64,000 nt of DNA from Stomorhina lunata (GCA_933228675.1 OW121740.1:55615000-55678999); one strand, 5' to 3'; shown: positions 23,204 to 34,220, counted from the first letter of the stretch. Notes: a model not told the origin generated them from the letters alone. Translations and numbers: made by a program.

Positions 23204-24707
23204 GTGAAGAATGCCATTAAAAGCCTTAAGCGTAACAAGGCCCCGGGCAATGACAATATATCAGCGGAGATGCTTTTATGTGACGTTGAAGGATCGGCGA
23301 GACTGTGGCACCCATTTGTGCGTAAAATATGGGAAGAAGAAGCTCTACCAACCTCCTGGAATGAAGGTATACTAGTCAAAATAAAAAAAGGGTTACTCCA
23401 AAGACTGCAATAACTACAGGGGAATAACACTTCTTCCAATACCGAGCAAAATACTAAGTCGAGTAATTTTGAATAGAATGTCTGACGCAGTTTCTGAAAC
23501 ACTCCGCGAAAATCAGTTTGGGTTCCGAGAGAATAGATCTTGTGTTGATCTAATCAACACAGTAAGAATAGTATTGGAGCAATGTAATGAATTCCGCACC
23601 CCCATTTATCTAGCGTTTATCGACTTTATGAAGGCCTTCGACAGTGTCAACAGGTGCTATCTATGGAGAATTTTAGAAAACCGTAACATGCCAACGAAAA
23701 TTCTGAACTTAATTCGGGCAATGTACGTGGACTTTAAATGCCGGGTTCTACATAAAGGTAAATTGTCTAATCCGTTCGAGGTTACTACTGGAGTAAGACA
23801 AGGATGTATATTATCACCTATACTTTTTATCCTTGTCATCGACAATATAATGCGCACGGCACTGAATGGTAGACGTGGTATCCAATGGACACCATTTAAG
23901 CAACGCGAGGACTTGGAATACACCGATGACGTATGTCTTCTAAGCCAAAGACCAGCTCACCTTCAAGAAAACACTAGCGCTATTACTGTTGAATCTCGGG
24001 CAGCTGGGCTGGAAATCAATATCTCCAAGACAAAGATTATGCCTGGAGGCTATGGCGCAAACCCGTCGCCACACATCAATGTGGATAACGAGGGTATTGG
24101 TTGTGTAGGTACCTTTAATTATCTTGGTAGTTTGGTATCTACAAAAGGTGGCGCCGATGAGGATATTAAATCGCGTATTAACAAGGCAAAATCTGCATTC
24201 GGCATTCTCCGAACTATATGGAAATCTCGGCAAATATCAACAACAACTAAGTTACGAATATATAACTCGAATGTCAAGTCCATCTTGTATTACGGCTGCA
24301 AAACTTGGAAACGCACAAATGCCATCGATAAGCGCCTGCAAACCTTTGCAAACAAATGCTTGCGGCAAATCCTTAATATATGGTGGCCAAATCGAATAAG
24401 AAATGAAGATCTACTAAACGCTACAAACCAAATCCCTTCTTCTATAGAGGTATGTCAACGGAAATGGCGATGGATAGGCCACACACTTCGAAGGCCAAAT
24501 ACCAACATTGCTCGACAAGCGCTTCGTTGGAATCCACAAGGAAGCGGCCGTCGTGTTGGTGCACCTGCTAGAACGTGGAGAAGGTCAATTGATGCGGAGT
24601 TACAAGCAGCAAACTATTCATGGAATGATATATGCCTAACATCTCGCAATAGAGTTCGATATAAAAGGATGGTTGAGGCCCTATGCTCCACTGGGAGTCA
24701 AGGATAA
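23204..24707 (+). pseudogene. reverse transcriptase of LINE-a, largely open
   Basis: The first 70 codons (KNAIKSLKRNKAPGNDNISAEM, the fingers motif) are followed by a frameshift near 23390. The rest is one 412-codon frame from 23469. It holds NQFGFRENRSCVDLI, then YLAFIDFMKAFDSVNR (the first catalytic Asp), TGVRQGCILSPILFILVID and LEYTDDVCLLSQ, where the usual YADD is YTDD (23919-23930). It continues with LEINISKTKIM, FNYLGSLVSTKGG, KSILYYGCKTW and CLRQILNIWWPNRI, and ends with RKWRWIGHTLRRP and WNPQGSGRR. That order is a complete APE-type LINE RT C-terminal half. No endonuclease is present because of the truncation. The Ala to Thr change in the active-site box and the frameshift argue against activity. 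Confidence 0.85.
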
Positions 24708-24717
24708 CAGAAGAAGA
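23204..24717 (+). mobile_element. LINE-a, 5'-truncated insertion with 11-bp target duplication
   Basis: AGTCCCCTGAA flanks it on both sides (23193-23203 and 24718-24728), the mark of target-primed reverse transcription. The left edge lies inside the RT frame and the right edge is a short GATAACAGAAGAAGAAG tail rather than poly-A. Perfect flanks and a long open frame make it the youngest LINE copy here. Confidence 0.9.
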
Positions 24718-24728
24718 AGTCCCCTGAA

Positions 24729-25167
24729 TTTGGGGAATCTCTGCTGAGCATATACATTTCTTCAGTTTTAGAGACTCTTTTTCCTTGGCAGTCAACATTT
24801 TTGGATCAGGTTTGTCAATCTTTCATCCCTTTTGAGTGCATTTTGGTGTTCTTTTCTTAACATTAAAGACCGATGTCTTAGGTAAGGTTTCAGTTTTAGA
24901 GGAATAGGTTGAATCACTGAGACTATTGTCAGCTGGTTTACCCAAACCTACATATTCTTAATTCACAGTTTATCCCACCAAATTATGAAAACTAATTTAT
25001 ATTGTTACTTTGAAGGCTCGAAAAAGGTTAGGGTTCCTTATACATATGATGTTTTTATAACCACAATTTTGTCTACTCCGTTTTAAATTGTGGATAACAA
25101 TTTAATTTTATAGATCTATATAAACTCCCAATTTCTAAACATATATTCTATTGCAGTTCCATAAGAC
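24729..25167. other. unassigned, pre-existing target of the LINE-a insertion
   Basis: No gene or repeat recognised. It was contiguous with 23192 before the LINE-a inserted. Confidence 0.4.
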
Positions 25168-25407
25168 TTAAAGTACCATGATATCACTTAGGCTATTTTA
25201 TTTGTTTTAGGACTTAAATCAAAATCATTATAGAATTATGTATATCCATATACGCCATTTTCGATTTTAGTTTGCAATAAAATACTAAAAATAGTAATAA
25301 ATAAAAATAGTGCATGCTTTTTATTATACACTATTTTTCTTTGTAATTCTATTCAGAATAACAACTAATTAAAATACCATACAAGCACTTACGCGATATA
25401 ATAAATA

Positions 25408-26995
25408 GTACCTGGTTGACCGAGCCTTGCTCGGGGCTTTATGAGAAGCATTTTGAGGCAAATTTTAAAGTTTTTATATATTTTATTTTATACAGTTACA
25501 GTTTAACTCATTTTAAATAATTTTGAAAATTGGTCATACCAACAGAAACCTCCGTCGACTGATGCGCAACAACTTTGCTAAAGATTATAGTCTGATCAAA
25601 TGCACAGTTTACGATTTAATTCATTTTGAGTAGTTTTCAGTGGCGCCGCCTGAAGTCGTTCATAGCACTAAGAAACCTTCATCTGCTTATGCGTAACAAC
25701 TTTGCTTATGATCATAACATTATCAAATGCACAGTTTATGATTTAATGCACTTATAGTCTGATCAAATGCACAGTTTGCGATTTAATTCATTTTGAGTAA
25801 TTTTCAGTGGCGCCACCTGTCGGTCTTTGGTCATTCTAATTAATAAACCTTCGTCGGGTTATCCGCAATAACTTTGCTAAAAATTATAGCATGATTAAAT
25901 GTACAGTTTACGATTAAATTGACTTTAAGTAAATTTCAGTGGCGCCACCTGTCGAAATTTCTTCATACCAACTAAGAAACCTTCGTCGGCTCATGTGCAA
26001 CAACATTGCTAAAGATTATAGCATGATTATATGTACAGCTTACGATTAAATTGACTTTAAGTAATTTTCAGTAGCGCCACCTGTCGAAAATTATTCACAT
26101 CAATTAAAAAGCATTCGCCGGCTCATGCGCTACAACCTTGCAAAAGATCATAGTATGATCAAATGTAAAGTTTACGATTTAATTAACTTTTAGTAATTTT
26201 CAGTGGCGCCACCTGTCGGAACTTAAAAACCTCCGCCGGCTTATCCGCAACATCTTTGCTAAAGAGCATAACATGATCAAATTCACAGTTTACTATTCTA
26301 TAAAGAACATACATACTGACAAACATTAATTTGTTTTGAAGTTATAACATTACTAATTTTTTCCCCTTTTTATCCCCTAATTTCAAAAAGTTCCATATGC
26401 ATAATTGGTACTTCTTTGGTACCAATTGAATTCGGTACATTTTATTAGAAAGCAGTTAACATAATTTTCCTATTCATATTACTTTTGTAGATGTTAAGTT
26501 ATCAGTTTATCCCTTTTTTACACATTTTGGCCACAAAATCAAAAAAGTATCAAATACGTATTCAATATTTCTTTCACATCTATTGATTGCAGTACAAAGT
26601 TTCTTTCTATATTCCTTAGTTTAAAATATAAGAGTGGGTTAAAAAGGTACCAAAAAAACTATTTTCACCCTTTTTTACCCTTATCGGACATAGTTTCAAA
26701 AAAGTACCAAACACCTGTCCGTTTATTTTCATAGCTGTTTAAAACGTAATTTAAATTTTGTTTCTATACCTATTACTTAAGGAGATATAGCGTTTTCGAT
26801 TTTTTCCCCTTTTTACCCGTTTTTACCCTCTTAGAGGCAAAGGTTCCAAAAGTCCCTTCTTCTTCGACCTATACATCAAAAAAGATACCCAATGTCCAAA
26901 TTTTATCAAAATCGTTAGTGCCGTTTTCGAGATAGTCATTCTATATATATATAAATACATACAATTGTTGCTCGTTTAAGAATATAAGATAAGAT
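25408..26995 (+). repeat. interspersed repeat N, long copy with 132-bp internal repeats
   Basis: Same ends as the copy at 7032-7852 and near-identical over its last 780 bp. The internal unit CAGTGGCGCCACCTGTCG..GCAACA.C.TTGCTAAAGA.TATAG..TGATCAAATG is repeated about five times. The GGCGCC marks at 25809, 25941, 26073 and 26205 are each exactly 132 bp apart; an earlier one is at 25641. No coding capacity. Confidence 0.8.
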
Positions 26996-27182
26996 AATGT
27001 ATAATAAAAATAATGTATGATTTTTATATACTATTTTTCTTTGAAATTATATTCAGAGAAACAACTAACTAAAACACTGTTACCTTCACTTACGCAATTA
27101 TATATTATTGAAATTTTTAAACACGAAATAATAATAAATTGATCTTTTGACCCACTTTGTGGACCACATATAGAATCAGTTA

Positions 27183-27571
27183 TCTACTTACCTAAATGGC
27201 CTATATTTACTACCTGTTATGGTCAAGGGTCGAGTATATTATAGATTTCCGTGCGCCTCGATCTTGTGTGTATATTCTCCAATTTTGTAGGCTAAGCTTT
27301 GAAAGATCTTCCTCTACGATGTCTTTGCATCGAAGTTTCGGACGTTCTCTTCTAACGTTAGGGTGGATTACTATCCCGACTTTAGAACTCATATTTTTAT
27401 CGTTCTTACGGGCGAAGTCGCGGCACATGTAAGCTCACTACATTAGCGGATGTTAACGTAGTTCTCCGCATGATACCTCGAGGAGCTCAGTTTCCACAGT
27501 TGAGACGAAGATCAATCAGAATCGTTTTTTGTTATCCAACATCCCCTACATCAACGAATTATGTAAATTCT
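27183..27571 (-). mobile_element. LINE-b 3' end, reverse orientation
   Basis: It starts with ACTTACCTAAATGGCCTATA (the tail in reverse). A 72-codon minus-strand piece (27428-27210) reads RRERPKLRCKDIVEEDLSKL and NWRIYTQDRGA, the conserved C-terminal block. The upstream LINE segment GTTATCCAACATCCCCTACAT follows at about 27530. It interrupts the TIR transposon remnant. Confidence 0.7.
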
Positions 27572-27575
27572 TTAA

Positions 27576-29148
27576 CCCTTATATACTCCTTGGGTCAATT
27601 TGACCCAATTTTGTTTTTCAAACGTAAAATTTCTCCCTTGAATAATTAGATATGAACGTGAAACTTGAATTTATCCATTGCAGGGACGAAAATGATGTTT
27701 CTAAAAGAAAATAATAAAATTAGAATTTTTCCTCCCCCCAATACATTTCAAAACACGATTCACACACATTTAATGCCCTTTGGGTCAATATGACCCAACA
27801 AGCGATATTTCAAGCTTAATTCCATTCTATAATTTTTTTTCCTGTTGAACATAATTGAATAGAATTCACCTTCATTTAGAATCATCATTACATCCAAACT
27901 AAAGCTTCAGTTAATGCACTTGACCAACTTGTTGCTAATTACACTTGTATGCGCGTGGCTAAACTATGGCCAGTTGCATTATTTTCAAACATGATAGATG
28001 TATTAGCATATCTCTCGGTTTATACCGAGCTTCTCCAGAGATCGCTCTATACGAGTTGTTATAGTTCAAGATTAATTCAGGGGTACCGCAAGCTCTGTTC
28101 TTTCTACAATTCTATTTCTTATCTTTATAAATGAAATTCTACGTCAAACTTCCAATCCTATCTACTCTGTTGCAGATGATAGTAATATTTGCCATTCATA
28201 TTCATACAATCGTAGGCCAAGGCTTCTTGATAGTAATATTTGCCATTCATATTCATACAATCGTAGGCCAAGGCTTCTTGAGGTTGGCGCTATGAGACAA
28301 AATATGAATTAATCATTAAACCGAGATTAAGAAACAATTTCAGAATGGGGTCGTGCACATCGATGTTGTATGCTCACGTATAAACGCGAGCTAAATATAC
28401 ATATTGAGGAATCACAGGCTATTGATGTTCTGGCCATGAGAATTCAATCTGATGTCCGCACGACAAAATACATATTTCAAGTGACGAAAGAAGCATTCAA
28501 GTGCCTCGGTTTTCTAAAACGGTACAAGAGATACTTCACTCTAACTGATCTCCTTACTATATACACCACCTCATGTATGGGCCGGAGCTTCGTAGTCTAT
28601 TTTGGAGCTTCTCGATCGAGTGCAGGAAATGGCGAAAGTGCTCATCGGGATAGTGGGGTATTCAACTCTATTGATTTACTGGAGCACCGTCGCAATTTAA
28701 GTTGTGTCACACTGTTCTATTGTTAATACTTTGCAATGTGCTCTAACGACATCAGAGAACTCGTTCCCGAAACTCGGACTTTCTTACGCAATACACGTCA
28801 TTCTGTTAGAGCTCATTGCTTTGTGGTCGAATGGCCGGTAGACCGAACAGCACGCTACATTAAATTCGTTCTTCAGCCATATATTTAGTTCATATGTGGA
28901 ATTCACTCCCCGCAGAAGTTTTCCCCGGCAGTTGCAATGCAGGTAAATTCAAAGCCATAAACACTCCCATAACCTATTTTAATACTTCCAACACAATGAA
29001 TTGCATAAGTAAGGATCATCCCCTGAGTGCTGGTCCTAAATTAAAAAAAATCCTATGTTAAATATGAAATTTTGTTAATATTTCATTGTTGGGTCATATT
29101 GACCCAAAGGGTAATATGAAGGGCACAAATCCAAGGAAAGTAGAAGGG
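27576..29148. mobile_element. piggyBac-like MITE (TTAA target) carrying a LINE-c insertion
   Basis: TTAA at 27572-27575 and 29149-29152 flank an element beginning CCCTT and ending AAGGG. This is the TTAA|CCC..GGG|TTAA arrangement of piggyBac-type elements. Near both ends are palindromes TTGGGTCAATTTGACCCAA (27590), TTGGGTCAATATGACCCAA (27779) and TTGGGTCATATTGACCCAA (29088). Without the LINE-c the element would be about 500-550 bp and non-coding. Confidence 0.65.
27995..29052 (+). pseudogene. LINE-c (jockey-like) copy, RT pseudogene
   Basis: It starts within RT sequence (CTCGGTTTATACCGAGC..GAGATCGCTCTATACGAGTTG). It keeps a palm box with VADD in place of FADD near 28160, an open piece 28370-28726 with RTTKYIFQVTKEAFKCLGFL, and the 3' end GATCATCCCCTGAGTGCTGG plus A tract. 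A 51-bp segment around 28178-28280 is directly duplicated. The copy is dead and is inserted in the MITE. Confidence 0.75.
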
Positions 29149-29196
29149 TTAATAATAGTGTAAATGCGTATACACTATTGTTTTATTGAGGGGACG

Positions 29197-30490
29197 ATGA
29201 CATCTGAATTTTAAAGTTTATATGCTTCTATTATCAATAGTAACTACTTCTATGATCGTAATTTTAAAATAAATGATTTTCTACGATTCCATTGTGGCTT
29301 TTTAAATGGTTCTATGTGGTTCTGTTGTGGATATCAGCATGAGCACAACCGTCTAACTACCACCGTATGATTTTCGTTGAGTCTATGGTTCCATTTCCAA
29401 TCATGGGAGTTTATATAATTCCAGTTTCCAATCTAGGATCTTAATATGATCTCAATTTCCAAACATGCGTTTTTTCTAAGTTTTAGGAACCCAGTTTCCA
29501 ATCATCGTTTCAAATTCGACCATTCTTCCTTAGGAGAGTTAAAATTTAAAGCCGTAAGTATAAAAATCTACTTAAATTTAGTGTTTTTTTTGTTGAGTTC
29601 TTAAATACTAAAATACAAAACAGAAAAGATTTGTAAAGTAAGTATTAGTTATTATGTTGTTAGTTATTACTTGTAAATGTGTTGCTTTTGACACCTTGTG
29701 TTAACAGTCTATTCGTTTTGTCTACGACTATTTGTCTATCTGAATGTCGACTTCTCCATAAGTCCGCCTGTCTATGATCATACATCTTAATATATAGTAC
29801 ATATATACAACAACATCATGACTCCATGTGTTACGATGAATGTATGCAGTCATTTTTGTCCATCCGAAAGAAAAACTCACTTGCTAATGACTTCATTTGA
29901 GCTCTGGCTGCTGCTGATGCCCGTATGACTCTAAGAGTTAAAACATGAAATGAACTCGGGCTATAGCAGACAGGCAAGCAGACGGACAGACTGACAATAG
30001 CATTAAACGAGATCTCTTAAAATAAATAGTCATTAGTGGCAAATGTCATGACACGCATGCATTTGTGCTAAATATCTCACCTTTTTAACAATCTTAACCC
30101 AGAAATACTTTTTTGGCAGATTTAAAAGTTTTTGTATTTTTCTATTTTTTTTTTTGTGGATTTCTGTTTAGTTTAATTTATGGTTAAAACAAAGAATTTA
30201 CGATCATGTATCTGTACATCTGTAGCTCAGTCTCTCTCCATGTGGTATTTAGTTGTTAGAACGAATGTTTTTGGTTAGAAAAGGAATTCTTAAGAAGCTG
30301 GTGTTGTTTTATGGTAGATTTTGCAAGTTTTTAGGAGTTGTTATGTAATATTTAACTGTATGGAATTTATATCTTTTATGATATTTAAGGAATATTAACA
30401 CTGACATAAAACTTTGTTGGCTTTTGTAATGGAACGTTTTAAATTTATAATTTTATATGTAGACATTCACACCAAAACTTAAAATTACAT
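29197..30490. other. unassigned, with decayed simple repeats
   Basis: Contains loose repeats of GTTTCCAATC.TGG and TTCCAAT..TAGGATCTTAATATGAT (29380-29520) and scattered GTCTNTC/GACNGAC motifs (29705-29780, 29965-29995) that look like eroded (GTCY)n tracts. No gene. Confidence 0.45.
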
Positions 30491-31250
30491 TAAAAACAAG
30501 TTAGAAAGTGCTATAGTCGGTCCATACGATACACTTCACCACTAAGGTCAAAGGTGTACTCTTTCCTGTATAAAGACAACTATTTGCTGAATTTTGCCAT
30601 CATACAAACATTTTCTCAAAACTTATATTTTTAAGCTGTTTTCGTCATTTGGACTTATATGAGAGCAAGGGTCAAATGTTGACCGATTATCTCGAAATTT
30701 GGCAAGTTGATTACAGTTATTACAAAATGTAATAACAAAAAATGTAATTCAAAAAATAAACATAAAATTCTCATTATCTTCAGATTTACGAGGGTTTTAG
30801 TAATTTTTCTCTCATTTGGTGCGTTCTGACAGAAGAGTTTGTATGGGAGCTATGGTCAAATGTGGACCGATTTCAGTAAAATTTGGTACAGTGATTTATG
30901 TTTACATAATACTGTTTATGTAAACATAAATCACTGTACCAAATTTTACTGAAATCGGTCCACATTTGACCATAGCTCCCATACAAACTCTTGCTTCAAA
31001 TTTCATGAAAAAATATATCAATTCCAGGAAGTGGAATTGATATTTATGGTACCTATGGGAGGTACCATAAATAATGGACCGATTTTGACGAGTTTCAATA
31101 GCCATGGTCCCATTATCAAAAAAATTATCTATGCCAAATTTCATCAAATTGTCTTTAGAATTGCGACCTGTAGTTTGATTACAAGATTTACATGGGGGTC
31201 CAGGCAGCCAGAAAGCCGTCCAGAAGGACGGTCCTTCAATTCTTACTTAA
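30491..31250. mobile_element. mini-me-like fragment, inverted and folded back on itself
   Basis: It starts AAACAAGTTAGAAAGTGCTATAGTCGG, an element end in reverse. It contains CATTTGACCATAGCTCCCATA units. Sequence up to about 30909 runs in one orientation and sequence from 30916 runs in the other, compared with the related copy at 19130-19600. The turning point is a 77-bp palindrome. Confidence 0.6.
30833..30992. repeat. perfect 77-bp inverted duplication, 6-bp spacer
   Basis: Arms 30833-30909 and 30916-30992 are exact reverse complements around TACTGT. Two shorter foldbacks follow at once: 31015-31026/31032-31043 (12-bp arms) and 31041-31053/31061-31073 (13-bp arms). Confidence 0.95.
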
Positions 31251-31439
31251 CAGAATATTTTTATTTTATGTTTTAAGGGTTTTGTACTAACAGATAAAAC
31301 ATTTTTCATTTGGATCGTTTCGAAACATAACTTTACCAATTGATCGCACCAAAACCTAACTTTTTACTACATCAATATGTTCTTAAATTTACTCAAAATT
31401 GTTATGTTTTGGTGCGAACGTCTACATATAAGATTCAGA

Positions 31440-31920
31440 TTTGTTAGTTCTCAGCTGGCAATTTGGCGATTGTTGATGGTAATATCAGCAAAATGAGTCT
31501 TTTGGGATTCGTATAGATGATCAAAAACTGATTTATCAGCTTGGTGATCAAAAAAAAAAATATTTCAAAAAGACTCCTTAAGCGCTTAGAAAACTACTAG
31601 TTCAGAAAAGTACAAACAATTCTTGCAGAATGGTGTAGTCAAAATCTTATCGTGTAAACGATCCTAAAACGACTGTTTTTTATATTATTTTAATCAGTTT
31701 GGTGATCAAAAAAGACCACAAAATGACTCAGATAATACCTTAAAGGCGACTATTTGAAAGCAGAATGTGTGCAACCAGTTTGGTGATCAAAAAAGAGTAC
31801 AAAAAGACTCATAAACTTAGCAAGCTTAGCAAGCGACTAGTTAAAAATAGCACAGAAAATCTTGTAAATTGTGCGTAATATAAATATTTTTAGGTGATAA
31901 AAAAATGCCACAAAGATTCG
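31440..31920 (+). repeat. decayed tandem repeat around TTGGTGATCAAAAAA
   Basis: TTGGTGATCAAAAA occurs at about 31540, 31699 and 31779, with weaker forms near 31517 and 31892. Each is followed by CACAAAAAGACTC-like sequence. Spacing is irregular (80-160 bp). No coding capacity. Confidence 0.5.
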
Positions 31921-31933
31921 TATCTCATTGTAG

Positions 31934-32030
31934 GTGATGTGGCTTAGTCGGTAAGCACGTCGATTACTAAGCATAAGATATCATATTCAGCGGCCTAGGT
32001 TCGATTCTCGGTCTCGGCAACATTAATTTC
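31934..32030 (+). repeat. tRNA-like sequence, SINE head or tRNA relic
   Basis: TGGCTTAGTCGGTAAGC (from about 31940) resembles an A box and GGTTCGATTCT (31998-32008) fits the B box. The distance between them is about 58 bases, longer than in most tRNAs, and I see no clean cloverleaf. It is followed by an A-rich run. A weaker B-box-like GGGCTCGAGTCCC is at about 32499-32511. Confidence 0.4.
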
Positions 32031-32221
32031 TGTAAGATATGACATGTTCTAAAAAAAAAAAATATACTATGTTCAGTAATAAAAAGTTTTTTTTTTAACA
32101 AATCAAGCAAAATGTGTGGTGTCATATTCTAATTAGCAAAACGAGTCATTAAAGACTCTTTTTGAAGATTCGCATGAAGAATACACAAAAAGATAATTTT
32201 TGACTCATAACTAATATCATA

Positions 32222-32744
32222 AATTTTTCAAAAATGATAGCTGGGTTATAACTCACCTGCTTAACTACATACATTACTCACTCCTGACTTATCTGTCTTA
32301 TACCAGGTGACTTTATAAACCCCCTAACAGATCGCATCACAGAAACAAATACAGTTGAATGTTGGAATCGAACTTTTTCCCAACTTTTTGGTAGAATAGA
32401 TTCCGTGCCAAAATAAGTGCTCCGGTTTTGAAGTGAAGCGTGCTAAGGCTTCTTTACTTATCACTCCTACTGCTAAGCACAATTTATCATATTCTACCTG
32501 GGCTCGAGTCCCAGTCACAGAAATAAAAAAGTGTTTCTGTAATTATTAATTACTTCAACATCCTCCATCGTTAAGCACTACAGCATGAAAAAAATCGCTA
32601 GAGAACAAAAAGGTTAAATAACATGACTACCTAACAATAGATGGCGTAACTTTTATTTTTTAAAATATACATGACGTGCAATTACAGTGTTGAATAACAT
32701 AAAGCTTTATCTCTTTTTTGCACAACCTTTCACTTACCCACTAT
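32222..32744. other. unassigned
   Basis: No gene seen. A minus-strand open frame (32518-32324) has no motif. The B-box-like sequence near 32505 hints at another eroded SINE. Confidence 0.4.
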
Positions 32745-33166
32745 CTCTCTTTGGGAGTTGCAAGGGATATCAAGCAACGGTTTTGATTGGTCTTAACTTG
32801 GAAATCCCAGACTTATCTTGGTTATACTTCATCTCAACTGTGGTCACTAACATCCTCGCAGTGTCACTCGGCAAACTACCACAACACCCGTTAATGTTGT
32901 GAGCTAACATGGGCCGCGAGTTCTCCCACAAGAACGATATTAATATGGGTTAGGACGTCGGGCAAGTAACCCCCTCCTGAAAAACTCAAGCTAAAACTAG
33001 AATAAAAACAACGCCCTAATAATAAGAATAGGATGTTCGAAACTACGATGGAAAAACCAAGTAGAGGAAAATCTTGCAAAGCTTCGAATGCAAAGCGCAT
33101 GGAAATCTAAAATATGCTCCGCCTTTGACCTAAACATATTGTAAATATAGGTCATTTAAGTAAGTA
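32745..33166 (+). mobile_element. LINE-b 3' segment with TAAG tail
   Basis: TTGGTCTTAACTTGG, AACCGTTAATGTTGTGAGC-like and CGCGAGTTCTCCCACAAGAACGAT are followed by ACCAAGTAGAGGAAAATCTTGCAAAGCTTCG and the terminus TATAGGTCATTTAAGTAAGTAAG. The next base starts a LINE-a derivative. Confidence 0.7.
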
Positions 33167-33660
33167 AGTGGGATGTAATGGGGTGCAGCTGTTGCCTGGC
33201 GTCTACAGCTACCAGGTAAAAACTGAATCCAATTCCTACTCTAACCTCCTCCCCTTGCTACATTCTGGTAACCTTAGCAACCTAGTTGAAGATGCTAATA
33301 TAGGAGGGAGTTATATCAGAGCCTTTGCAACGTATTTCATCTAAGGGTTTAAGATAATTGTATTTGGTAAAGTACGAAAATGCAGAGCCTGTTAGTGATA
33401 GTTGCGGCTGTAAGCGGGCGTCTGTCTGGGATCGAGCGGCTCACTTTACAAACGTGGCTCGTATCTTTGGACTCATCACCCATCGACTTAGCACTTACGA
33501 TATTTTAAGCATGGAAAGAGATATTACAGAATATACTACTCGAAGGGGTAATCATGCAAGAAATCTCCCAGCTACGGCTACCTTTGCAAGAACATTATGA
33601 TAAATGGGGATTATTGAGGCCCTATGCTCCACTGGCAAGACTAACAGAAGAAAAAGAAGA
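33167..33660 (+). mobile_element. short internally deleted LINE-a (5' end joined to 3' end)
   Basis: 33167-33605 matches the 5' end of the LINE-a at 37437 downwards, starting GGGATGTAATGGGGTGCAGC. From about 33612 it jumps to the last bases of the LINE-a (TTGAGGCCCTATGCTCCACTGG, compare 24672) and then the AACAGAAGAAAAAGAAG tail. About 2.7 kb or more of endonuclease and RT is missing. It looks like a SINE-like deletion derivative that keeps both ends needed for copying. Confidence 0.75.
33358..33600 (+). CDS. short open frame in LINE-a 5' region, putative leader ORF
   Basis: The 80-codon frame MYLVKY..SCGCKRASVWDRAAHFT, LITHRLSTYDILSMER, EYTTRRGNHAR matches the 108-codon frame at 37239-36913 of the full LINE-a in the same phase. 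Both keep Cys-Gly-Cys-Lys-Arg and the GLITHRLSTYD block without stops. No known domain is recognised. Retention in two diverged copies suggests it is, or was, translated; equally it may be the start of the endonuclease protein. Confidence 0.4.
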   Translation: MYLVKYENAEPVSDSCGCKRASVWDRAAHFTNVARIFGLITHRLSTYDILSMERDITEYTTRRGNHARNLPATATFARTL

Positions 33661-34220
33661 AGAAGCAAGTAAAATTGGCAGCTGGGATCAGACAAAAAAT
33701 TAAAATCGAAAACTGGGATCATATAAGACTTTCGTTCAAAAAAAATATTTTGGGTAGGAGAAAAAAGGTAATAGTGCTCGTGGATATTCAATTCACTTCG
33801 TAGAAAGTATGAAAGTCTCTGACTTTATAAGATCACATGCCATTGAAATAGCGATAGAACAGTAAAACTTAACCCAAATGGGTGAGATTTTGAGATTCGT
33901 ATTTCATTTAAGGTCGGATATAAATGGTTTTCTAAGTAAAGAAATAAGACAGAATAAAGAATGTACTGAAATTTGAAGAAATTGCTACTGAGCCGTAATA
34001 TCGGATTTCATACTTTGAGATTCTCTAAAACCATTTTAGTAGAATTTGTAAACTTTAAAGACGCAAGATCAATTAAAAATGAGGACCGTAAAAAGGGGCA
34101 ATTCAGATTTTAAAATGGGATTTTATTAAGACATACGATTAAGAATTCGGATCATGTAAAGTTGTACGACTATATATCGTGATTATATAAGGATGAACAA
34201 TTTTAAACAAAGATCATATT
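33661..34220. other. unassigned, with weak ATTANGATCATATAA-like repeats
   Basis: Phrases such as GGATCATGTAAAGTTGTACGA and CGTGATTATATAAGGATG resemble 40940-41340. No gene. Confidence 0.4.

Larger units (their letters stand above)
25168..29196 (-). mobile_element. second copy of the 28-bp-TIR transposon, deleted and heavily interrupted
   Basis: Segments 25168-25400, 27000-27182 and 29153-29196 match 9195-9250 plus 11960-12170, 12070-12290 and 12325-12355 of the full copy. The right TIR (TATACACTATTGTTTTATTGAG then GGGACG) ends at 29196. The left TIR is not seen. The transposase region is gone. The gaps are filled by repeat N, a LINE-b end and a TTAA-flanked MITE that itself holds a LINE-c. 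Segments 1 and 2 both contain the 12080-12170 sequence, so either two copies or a duplication is involved. Confidence 0.65.

Noticed and set aside
31934..32030. Functional tRNA gene
   Set aside because: A and B boxes are too far apart and no clean cloverleaf with acceptor stem is seen.
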